In this document: positions 11,351 through 21,900 of the stretch, one piece after another
How positions within the stretch are numbered: position 1 is the first letter of the stretch
Layout of the letters: each line of letters opens with the position of its first letter
Origin: a virus
Reading direction: 5' to 3' (one strand)
IMG/VR virus record: IMGVR_UViG_3300006919_000334
Span: 1-27,584 of that record
DNA length: 27,584 bases
Notes under the pieces: model-generated
Told to the model about the DNA's origin: nothing
Databases searched by the model: none
Seen by the model: the letters and a program-made list of their open reading frames with translations, nothing else
Position numbers and translations under genes: made by a program

Positions 11351-12952
11351 TTACTTTTCTTCGTTTTGTGGCAATACCGATGGTGCTAATAGACCTAGTT
11401 GCCAATTTTCTCTTAGCTTTGCTTGCCATTTAGGTGATAATGACTTCATTGTATAATCTAAATATTTGCTATCTAAAACGCCCAATCCCATATCATCCCT
11501 AGTTGGGTCTATTAAACCCCTAGCTCTTCTTAACCTATTCATCATATCGACATTGGTTTTGTAATTAAATAACGCTTGAGCACCTATTTTGTCTTTAGGA
11601 CCAATGCTAAACATCTCTTGGTATCCCATAGGGGGACCAGAATCGAACTTAGGGTCATTGTACCCTAGCGTTCTTACTGTTTTTTCATCCAATCTAACAT
11701 CGCTATGCAATCCAGGTCCTCTATACCACGCTTTTGCAACAGCATCATTCTGAATTCCGTGTTTTCTTATTTCAGCCTGTGATGGAACAGGTAAACCAAA
11801 GTCTCTATACTGTTGCCTTATCCTTTCAATGTTATTGCCAATGGTCATATTTGTATAAAAATCATCATTTCCCATTGCTTTCATATCTTTTAATCTTTCT
11901 GGTACTGCCCTTGCTCCATGTGTCTTAATAGGATACCTTGTTACGTCCCAGACTCTAAGCCCTCCACCTGTTTGTCCTACTTTATAATGCCTATCTGGGT
12001 TATCCCTTGCAATTCTTTGAATGCCTTCTATTGCCTCACCTGGGTTATCGTATTTTATTTGCATTGCATCAGAATAATGCTCTCCTTTAAATCCACTGGG
12101 AGTGCCAAGGTCTATGTCATGCATTAATCCTCTTTGGGAAAGGTATTGCAATTGGTTCACAGCATTTTTATCTACTACGTTTCTAAAGCCACCCATTCCT
12201 CTTATTTGGTCTAAGTTCCAGTCCATTGGAATGTTATCACCTAATTCATCTACAAACCAAGGGTAGTCATCACCTTGTCTTTCTAGGCGTTTTAAAAATT
12301 CACTATTGTCAATAACCTCAGGAAGCTTAGTATGCGGATTATAAACAACCTGTTTGTTATACTCTCCTAAATTACGAGCTTTTATTTTTGCATCGTCTAA
12401 AGCTTTTTTTGACGTTAATTGCTCAGGAGTTAAAGTTAATCTTTTCTTAGTATCTTTTATTGTCCCTTTAAATAGGTCAAAATCACGTGGGGTGCTTGAA
12501 GCTACTGTATGTCTGGGGATGTCTATGCTTTTAGGTGTCACAGAAACGTTGTTATAATAATCATATGTTTTGTTGCTTGGGGCGTATGCCAATGAGGCAT
12601 TCTCTGCTGGTATCGTCTTTTTTGGAGACCTACCTAGTAATGCCCCACCTATTAATCCAAGTGCTGGATTTTTCATAGCCAAAGCATCTGTAGCAATGCT
12701 TGCTACCGCACCACTAGGAGAAGGATATACTTCTGTGGGAATTAATGCAGGATTTCCAGCTTGTATAATTTTACCTTCTTCAGTTACTGCAAAATTTCTT
12801 CTTTTAAACTCTTTATTACTTAAAGGAGAGGTCATTTCTGAATCTTCTACGCCATAATACTTTGGTCCTGCAAGACGCACTCCTTTAGATTTGAATTTTA
12901 TGCCTAAGCTTTCAAGTAAATCTCTATAATATTTTTGCTCTTTAGGTCCCAT
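11351..12952 (-). CDS. 533-aa virion/cargo protein, last gene of the late operon
   Basis: This is the last gene of the virion operon; its start overlaps the giant gene's end by 11 bases. Residues 8-24 end in L-G-I-K-F-K-S-K-G, resembling residues 27-43 of the giant protein (Y-G-V-P-F-G-K-K-G). Residues 79-107 form a small-residue, membrane-like segment (AVASIATDALAMKNPALGLI). Residues about 323-383 hold a conserved-looking block: Y-K-V-G-Q-T-G-G-G-L-R-V-W-D-V-T, then L-K-D-M-K-A-M-G-N-D-D-F-Y. A similar Y-x-T-x-G-G-x-R pattern is, to my recollection, seen in other phage proteins of unknown role. A co-packaged ejection or cargo protein is the best reading; no enzyme motif is evident. Confidence 0.7.
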   Translation of the reverse strand: MGPKEQKYYRDLLESLGIKFKSKGVRLAGPKYYGVEDSEMTSPLSNKEFKRRNFAVTEEGKIIQAGNPALIPTEVYPSPSGAVASIATDALAMKNPALGLIGGALLGRSPKKTIPAENASLAYAPSNKTYDYYNNVSVTPKSIDIPRHTVASSTPRDFDLFKGTIKDTKKRLTLTPEQLTSKKALDDAKIKARNLGEYNKQVVYNPHTKLPEVIDNSEFLKRLERQGDDYPWFVDELGDNIPMDWNLDQIRGMGGFRNVVDKNAVNQLQYLSQRGLMHDIDLGTPSGFKGEHYSDAMQIKYDNPGEAIEGIQRIARDNPDRHYKVGQTGGGLRVWDVTRYPIKTHGARAVPERLKDMKAMGNDDFYTNMTIGNNIERIRQQYRDFGLPVPSQAEIRKHGIQNDAVAKAWYRGPGLHSDVRLDEKTVRTLGYNDPKFDSGPPMGYQEMFSIGPKDKIGAQALFNYKTNVDMMNRLRRARGLIDPTRDDMGLGVLDSKYLDYTMKSLSPKWQAKLRENWQLGLLAPSVLPQNEEK

Positions 12953-15900
12953 CGTTATCTTTCCTTATCATAGTTCCAAATTTATGGACAGGGATACCAA
13001 ACATAAATTCAGCAGTCATTTCTGGTCTTTCTAGAGTCATGATTGTACTTCGTGCCAATCTTCCAAATGGTAACATTGTCCAAGTATAGTAGTTTGCCCA
13101 TCGTTCCCACTCTCCATTTATAAGAGCAGTCATAAGTGGCATCCAGTATCTATGTATAGGAGCAGTTGCTACTTGTAATGGTGCAAGTATTGGAGAAGGA
13201 TAAGCACTAAAGAACGCTCTTTCTCTTGCTTTTTTATCTCCAAATAGCCAATCAGCAGTATCTTGTACATAAGATAAAGGCGGTGGAAGAATGCTATCAA
13301 ATAAAGAACCAACAAATACTTGGGCTAAAGCAAAAGTAGATAAATCCATTATGGCTAATCTTTTTAACCTGTCGATAGATTTCTTATCATTGAATCCATA
13401 AATCTTTGCTTGTTTGTAAATATCTCTTCTAAAACGAATAGAATTCCACATAAAAGGTTGAAACCTTGTAAACACTTTACCCATTGTAGACCTAGCAACA
13501 GCAGGTCTATTTACGTTGTGATATAAAAACTGAGTAGCTTCTACTCCCTTTAATGCCATTCCTGTTAAATAAGGATGGTCAAAGGGCATATTAGGTATTA
13601 TTTGCCCCAATGCTTCTCTTGCATTTAAGTAATGAGCAATAAAAGCGTCTGTACGTAGAGTTCTTTCTGATGCTCTCATAAACCAACCACCAGCAGATAG
13701 GATAGAATCTGTTACTTGGTATTTCTTAGCTAAGTCCATTACAGTAGCATCAGTAATGTCTCTTTTAGAAAAAACTTCCTTAAAGAAAGGCTTTAGTTTT
13801 TTAATGTCCAATCTTTTATCCATCATTGCTTCGTTAATGTAAAAAGATTCTAATGCACCTATCTCAGCTACCCATCTATGTATGGTATTCCTATCTGTAA
13901 TTGGAGTCCCATCTTTTAATTTTGCTCCTGCAAATACGTTATTGACCAGCCATTTAACATCTCTAGCCCTTTTAAATTTGCTAAAACCCATATTCGTAAT
14001 AGTGTTTGAGCTACCACCTACTACGTTACCTAAGTATGTTTTAGGATGAGCAAGTAGAGATATAAGAGACAATTTTGATTCATAAGCACCTATGTTATTT
14101 AATATCTGGTATAAGACTTGATGTCTTGCTTTCTCAGAAGTAGGTAAATCCATTCCAAATAACTTTGGAGCCTTAGGTGTTCCATGAAACTTCTTACTAA
14201 TTCCTGGTATAGCCCATTTGTTTAATTGCTGTGATTTAGCATCTAAGTATTCCACCATATTCTGGTCAGACATTCTGTATTCTAAATTTTGCAATGGATT
14301 GAACAAAGACGTTCTAGTGCCATACTGTTTTTTTATTTTATCGTCTCTTTCTATTTTTCTTTTATCCCATTCTTTTTGTATGCCTTCAGGGGATTCTTTT
14401 ATTCTTTGTTTTAATTTTGCTCTTTCTACTATGGTCAGTCCAGTATACTTTGTAGGCAATGCATTGGGTTTTCCCATTAAGCTACTAGCATACTTTCTCA
14501 TTTCGTTAACCCACATATCGCCCATTTCTGGGTTCTCTTTAACAAAAACATTATTCTGTTCGTAATTATTAATGACCTTACGGAATGTCAAAGCATTCAT
14601 ATTCTTAAATAAGGAGCTTACCCATTGGTTTGTGTAAGCCTCTAGTACTTCAAAGCCATAACTAAAGTGAGGAACGTGAGTATCGCCTCTTTGTTGTCCT
14701 GTACCTGGTCTATATTCAGCGTTAATATCTTTCCACTGTTCTTTTCCCTTACGGAATTCAGCGTTTAAAAAGTTTACAAGGTAATCAGATTGCCCATTAG
14801 CACTTTCTACTCTTTGCCCAAGATACAATTGATAGTCAGCATTTTGACTTGCAAGTTTTAGGTCTATAAGGGTTTGCTTTATGTTGTTTGCTCCATAAAC
14901 CCCCCAGATTTCCTTTTGTTTTTCTTTAGGCATTCTACCTGTTAATGCTTGCAATTCTAGTTCTTTGAATTGGTAACGCTTAGGTATTTTATAAACGGAG
15001 TCTTCTTTAACGGTCTTACCACCTTGAGTTAGGTCATTTACATAGTTTTCTAATTTGGCTTTTAACTTTAACTGCTGTTCTTGTACCCAAGGTTTTAATT
15101 TTTTAGTATCGTGATTCATTTGGGGGAAATACTCTGTAACAAATCCATCCTTACCTTCACTTCCTACTCTACCTATGCCAAAGAATTCATTTGCCTTTCT
15201 CCAAGCAACCCTAGCATTTTTTGCTTCATCTGAATTTCTTTTTATTTTTTTACTAAGTAAGTGTTCCTCCATCGCTATTTCATGCTGTACTCTGTTTAAT
15301 AATTCAGTACTCATAGGGTTGTTGCGATTGCCTAGCATTTTATTTAGGGCATTTACACCAAAGGTTTCTACGTTGTCCATAACCTTTTTTTGAAAGTTTT
15401 CTATATCAAATCTTCCATTTTTATCGTATCGTATAAAGTCATGTATAAATAAACCGTTACCAGCCCATTCCATTTTCTCATCAATACGCTTCCAATCAAC
15501 TCTTTGGAATTCACCTTCTGCATCAATGACTCCAGCACCTAAATAGCTTTCATAAAAGTTTTTTAAAAATCTTCCTTGCTGTTCTTGAATGTCTTTTATC
15601 AGTTCTTCTGATGTTCTTTCTATTACTTTCCCATTTCTAGTTATTTTAAATGTTTTTCCTTCGTATTTACTTTCCCAGAGTTTCAATGTATTTGCCCATT
15701 CCTGTTCGTAAAAAGCAACGTCTTCTGTTTTCCACGCTCTTTCACGGTTCATACTCTTTTGAGCAAACATAAACAAGTCAGTAAAGGATTGAATGCCATT
15801 TGGTATAGCTTCTAATTCAGCTTTAACAGAAACTCCTGTAAATAAAGACTCTACCATGCCATTTTTAATTGAATCTTCTAGCTCTCTCATTTGACCTCCA

Positions 15901-18900
15901 ACCTTCTGAAGAAAGGACATAGAGGACAAAGGCACTTTAATGGTTGCAAGACCAAAGTCTTTGGCATTGCGTATAGGTGTTTTCATTTTAAACAACAAAT
16001 CAAGGTCGTGACCAGCTTGTTTTTTTCCTACTGTATCTGGAAATAAGAAGTTGTATAGTTTTTTTACTTTGCCTGTCTGATTGGTAGAGTTAACTATATC
16101 TTTTAAAAACCTGTTAAAGTTTCTTATATCATCCCATGTTGCCATTTTAATACTAGTTGGTCCATCTCCTTGTTGTGCTTTCATGTAAGTATACAGGTCC
16201 TCAAATCGAAGAATTGCACCATCAGGTAAGGTCTTTAAGCTTTGCGTAATGCTCCTTAATACTTGAGGAATATCATTGGGTATGTTTTGTGCTTTGCCTT
16301 TTGTTTCTTTTGCTACTTCAACACCACCTACTTCTGTGGGTTTAAACAACCTGTCAATTTCTACTTCAGCTATTCTTTCTCCGTCAATATTGCTATCTAT
16401 TTCTCCTAGCTTGGTATCTTTTTTTGATTTTGATAGATAATCAGTAACTTCTTTTCCAGCCTTCTCAGGGCTAACAGTATTTAATAAATCAAAAGTATCA
16501 GCATACCCTTTCATAAACTGAGCTTTGACACGGTCAGGTATCGCATCCATTGACCAAATAAATCTAGGTGTGCTGGTATTTTCGTATTGAGCCCTTGTTC
16601 GCTCTTTTTCAGCTTTTAATATTTCTACCTTATCAAGCTCGCCTCTTTTTTCAGCAGTGGCTATTCTTCCATTTAAATTTCTTATTAGTCCCTCTAATCG
16701 AACAGGTTGAGGACGTAAACTTGATAAAAGGAAATTATAGTAATAATCAACCGCTACCTCTGGTTTGATTTTTAGTTCTTTTGCAATCTTACTGATTTCA
16801 ACTACGTCTTTTCTAATAAGATTGTTTGCTTCCTGTTCGTTTTCAAACACACGTTGATTCTCGTTTCTAAAAGTATGGTTAAACTGTATCTTTATTGCTT
16901 CTGCTTGTCTTGCTATAATATCCCTTAATACTAAGAACTTACTTTCAGATTGAGTCTTTGGTTGCTTTCCAGCTTGGATATCGTCTACTGCTTTTTGTAT
17001 TTGCTTGGACCATTTCTCATTTTCAAGAATCTCAATATTATTACCAGTTATTTGCTCGCCATTAACAATACGATTGGCAATCTCATTGATGCGTTCATAA
17101 GGAATTTGACCTTTTTCTACAGTATGCCCTGCTCCTTTTAATGCCCTATCTAATGCCTTGCCTTTCATATTAAGCTGTAAAGCACTCCAAACATCGTAAG
17201 AGTCGTTTATCTTGTATTCTTTTTCAACTCTTGAGCTATAACGCATAATAGGTTTAGGGTTTTGACCTGGTTCCCATCTTTTATTACTGAACATATTATT
17301 AAAAGTTCTTTGAATCTTTTTTCCAGTATCGCCCAGCCTTACTTCTAAAGGTGTTAATCCTTCGCTATTAGGAGACTCTAAAGCTTCCCATAAAAAATCT
17401 CTATAGGGTTCTTTATCTTCTTTCCTTCCTCCTTTTTCAGGGACCTGACCAAGTTTTTTACCACTCTTTGTTATAAAATCAGGATACTTTTTCATGGCAC
17501 CATATACTGCCTTATAGTCAATACTATAATACAATGGCATTACTCTTAGGTTCTTTCTAGTAATGTAGTTTAAAACGTTCTTGTCCCTTAGTAACTCCCT
17601 GCTTAATAACCTTATGGATTCCCTGTACGTCTCGTAATTAAAATGACGTAGAGGGTCAATGTTCATTTCATTTTGACTTACTTTATGGGCAATATCTACG
17701 ATAGCACTCATTGTCTTTGGGGCTCCAGTAAAAGGTCTTACAGCGTCTTGTATCTCTGAAATAGTAAACGCTCTATTGTTTGCATAATCATAACCATACA
17801 ACTTTCTGTTTAACTCATGTAGATGTTTATACTCTAAAGAATTTTTAATATCCTGTAATGTACCTTTCCTTGGTTTAGCTTTTTTATTACTTGGAATAAA
17901 AGTAAGTTTTTCAAAAGCAGAATTAGTTACAATTTGTATTAATTCTTGAGGGTTAGCCATATTCCAATAATTTGCACTATCAGCAGTTCTACTATGTGCT
18001 TCTGTACCTACTACATAATATCCATCTTCTTTATATAGTTGCTTTTCACTAGTCTTTCCTACAAGGGTACCTACCCATTTTGTTTGTCCTTCTCTATTCT
18101 TTTTATAAATATCAACATTTAGATTGCCTTTTTTATTGGTAATTATATCTGCTAAAACATTTTGCAAAAACGATTTTGCATTAACAATTTGTTCTAATCC
18201 TTTTTTACCTTCATACGCACTCATTCCTGTTTTGCGTAAAGCACCAGGAGACCATTGACCCAATGGATTGTTTTTTACATAGTCTAAATCTGCTTTAGAA
18301 ACTTCACTTTTAAAGAGCTTGTCCATCTTTTCTGCTTTATTTTCAAAGAAAATGCTCTTATCACCCTTAACTCTTTCTAAAAAACTGTCGTTTTTGACCA
18401 AATCTTGCATATATTTTTCAGGCAAACCCTGATAAAAGAACACTTTATCACCATCTACGTCTGCACCGTCAATATAAAAGTGGTCTCTGCCCCTCATATA
18501 AACGCCCCAATTGGCTAAATCAACATCTGACCTAGCAAATCCATCAAACAATAAGCCTCTTGTGCCTGAAATAGCGTTTGCTGGTACCCTCATAACCGCA
18601 AACATTAGCTTATTTCTCATTCTAGCTTTTAATAAAGGCTCTTTTTCAGCCTTAAATTCCTCCCAAGCTTTTTCTAGTTCTATTTCTTTGTCTTTTCCTA
18701 TCCATTTTACCTTCATTTTTCTGTGGCTATGTCCCACTTTAAAATGACCAACTTTTCTTTTGACCAATTTGCCATCTTCAAAAAAATCATAGCTTGTATT
18801 CTTTTTAATACCCCCAGTTAAGGATTCCATTACTGGGTCTACACCAGCCACCCAGCCACTTCCTGAGTTTTTCCATTCTGGATTTGTGAATTTATTCATA

Positions 18901-21900
18901 CGATAAATATGAACAGACTTCTCGTATAAACTGTTGTTTATGATGGCAGATACAGGATTATAACCAGTAGCTCGATACCATCGTTCAAAATTATTAGCAT
19001 ATTCTTTTAACTCTTCATACACAGCACCTTCAAATTCTTCTGCTTTTTCTAGTTTTTTAATCTTTTTAAAGATATCCTTATTCAAAGATTCGTGCAGTTT
19101 GTGATTTGGGTTATTAATAACTCGAATAAAGTCTTTATCGCTTAATTCTGATACTTTAAAACCTTGAGGTGGTAATGCATCAGGGTTTTCTTTAAGGGAT
19201 TTTATATAGTTGTTTGCAATATCAGAACCATGAACAGTTTGGTGGTGAATAGCATCCATGAATTCTTGATAGCCTTCTTTGCTCATGGTCAAGCTATCAA
19301 AGAAAGAATGCATTTGTTTTTTTATAGTAGTGGGCTCTGCTGAATGTTTATCGCCATACACTCCAAAGTTAATTCTAAAGTCCTCTACTTTCATTTTTAG
19401 ACTAGGACCATCGTAATCCTTTATTTCGTATTTACCATTCTTCTTAGCCTGCCCTCTATATACTTTTGTTCCTTCTGGCATAGCTTTAATTGCAGAGGTT
19501 ACTACTATCATTGAATTTTTACTAGGCATTGCATCGTTGTAAGCCTTTGCACCAGGATGAACTCCTCCTTTAACTAAGAATAAGCTTCCATCTGGCATGG
19601 TAACTGCTACTGCTGGTTTCATATGAGACATATCTGTCCCTTTAAATCCGTTTGCCTCCATAAACCTTTTGTACAGGTCTGAATGCATAACCAACCAGCC
19701 ATCAATCTTGCTTTCCCAAGCCTGCTTAACCAGTTTTCCGTTCTTATCAACAGTCCAGAATGTTTCTGGCTGTTTTCCTTCTACATTAAGCCACTTTTTA
19801 CCAATCTCGCCAGCTCTACTCAGTAAGTTCTTTTCTGCTTCTATGGCTATAATATTAATTTCACCAGTACCCTTGGTGATGTCTTTAAAGAATTTAGAGT
19901 CTTGTTCGTAGAATGACTTTGAAGACAACAATGCTTCACGTTTTACTCGAGCAATAGCACTTTTAAAGTTCCAATTCTTTTCATAGAGATAATTCGATTT
20001 GAATGCCTTATTATATAGATTACGTAATCCTTTATTTTCAATAATTGCTTTGTCTTTTACAGGGTCATAACCCATAGTTTCTAACCAGACTTTATAATCT
20101 TTTTCAATGTATTTATTAAGAAGGTTTTTGGTAATTAACTTACTGTTTGATTTCTTTACGACTTCATTTATAATTGTTTTTAATTCAAAATTTTGGGTTT
20201 CAGGGTGGTACTCATAGATTCTTTCAACCCCTCCATCTTTTTTGGGTATCTTGAGGTACTGATTTTTTTTATTTAATCCTTTGGTCACATTTAGCCAGTC
20301 TTCTTTTGACATGACCATTTCAAATTGTCTTGTTTTACTATTCCATACTCTTTCATATGGTTTTAAAGTGACGTAAGTATTGCCTTTTTTGTCAACAATC
20401 TCTGCGAATTCTCTTACAGTAACCTCATCTCCCCAAAGTTTTTCATGCATTTTTTCATCAGCAGACCTAGGCTCATACCCTACTACCTTTTTCTTTAGGG
20501 CATTAAAGCCCCATATGCTCGATGTTTTTTTCTTTGTTTTATTAAAGCTAACAATAGGTCGTAAAATGCCTTGCGATAGTCTTGTGAACATTTGGGTTAA
20601 ACTGTTCTGCATTTCAGGGGTTACTCTAATTCCTGGAAATTTGTCTTGGACGATTTGTATGTATTCTTTTACCATTCCACGAACAGGGATGAATCGTGTA
20701 TCTTTTTTACCACCTTCTGTCTTTGGGATTAACTCATTGTAAGTTTTTACAGCGTGCTCTAGCACTTCATTGCCATCGTAAATATCGGATTCTTTTTGCA
20801 GTTGATTTAAAAATCGTTTTATTACTGGTTCAACAATTACTTCAGGTTGGTCTGAAAGGATTACCTCTTCTGCTTTAAGTATATCTTGACTGGTTACTTC
20901 TATTTTTTCTTTTGGTAGTTCTTCAAAATGCTCTTTAATTCTTTTTTCAAGTGGGTCTATGTATCCTTCTTTTACTTGTGCAAGCTCTTCAGGTGTAAGC
21001 TTATCTGCAATTTCCTTAACCTTTCCTTCTGGTTCAATCTTAGGGTCACGTATTTGCCTCATAACCCCTTCAGCAATTATATTCATTTCTTGCTGTTTTC
21101 TATAAGACCTAGGTACCATATCAAGTAACTCTGCTTTTACTTCTGCTATTTCGTGAGGTTCAAGGTTTTCTACTTTCTTTCCAAAATCTTCTGCTTTTTT
21201 ATTTAAAGCTTCATTGTAAGGCTCTACTATTTTTTCTGCCAACACTACACTTGCTACAGAATCTGGGTCATTTCTATCTAATTTTGAATTTTCCATTCTA
21301 TCCCAGATATCACCTATATGCTGAGAATACTTTTCTTTAACAAGTTGTTGAGATTCCAATGGTAATTCTTTATATGCTTCAGAATTAAGCATATCTCTCA
21401 TTTCTGTAAAGTCTCTTTTTAAAATACCGTCTTCTTTCTTTTCATTGTACCTATTAAAAAATTCTGTTGATTTCTTTTCTACAACACCGTGAGCACCATA
21501 CCCAAAAAAAGCACCCAATCCATATTCATATATTTGCGTAGCAGTTGGAGCACCTTGAGCTGTTGCCATTCCACCTTGAAATGCAGAACCTAATGCTCCT
21601 CTTAGGATTTGCCCTCTATTATCCCATAATGTATTAGAAAATTCTTTAGAATGTTGCCATAAGGAACGTTTCCCTGCGTCACTAACAACTTTATTAGGAT
21701 GTTGAACCATATTTCCTATACGAACAAAGTTTCCCAATCCTCCAAAGAATCCTCCTGCAACTGCTCCAAATATTAAATTATCTACTTCATCATCTTGCCC
21801 ATTCCACATACCACTTACAGCACTTGCCACAGATAAATGCTGTGCTTGAAATGCCATATCAATCAACTTAGCTTTATGAGTGACTGCTTCACCTGCCTTA

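Noticed and set aside
15250-15330. A zinc-protease HExxH site in the giant protein (near H-E-I-A-M-E-E-H)
   Set aside because: The second histidine is too far away (H-E-x-x-x-x-E-H), so it is not the metalloprotease motif.
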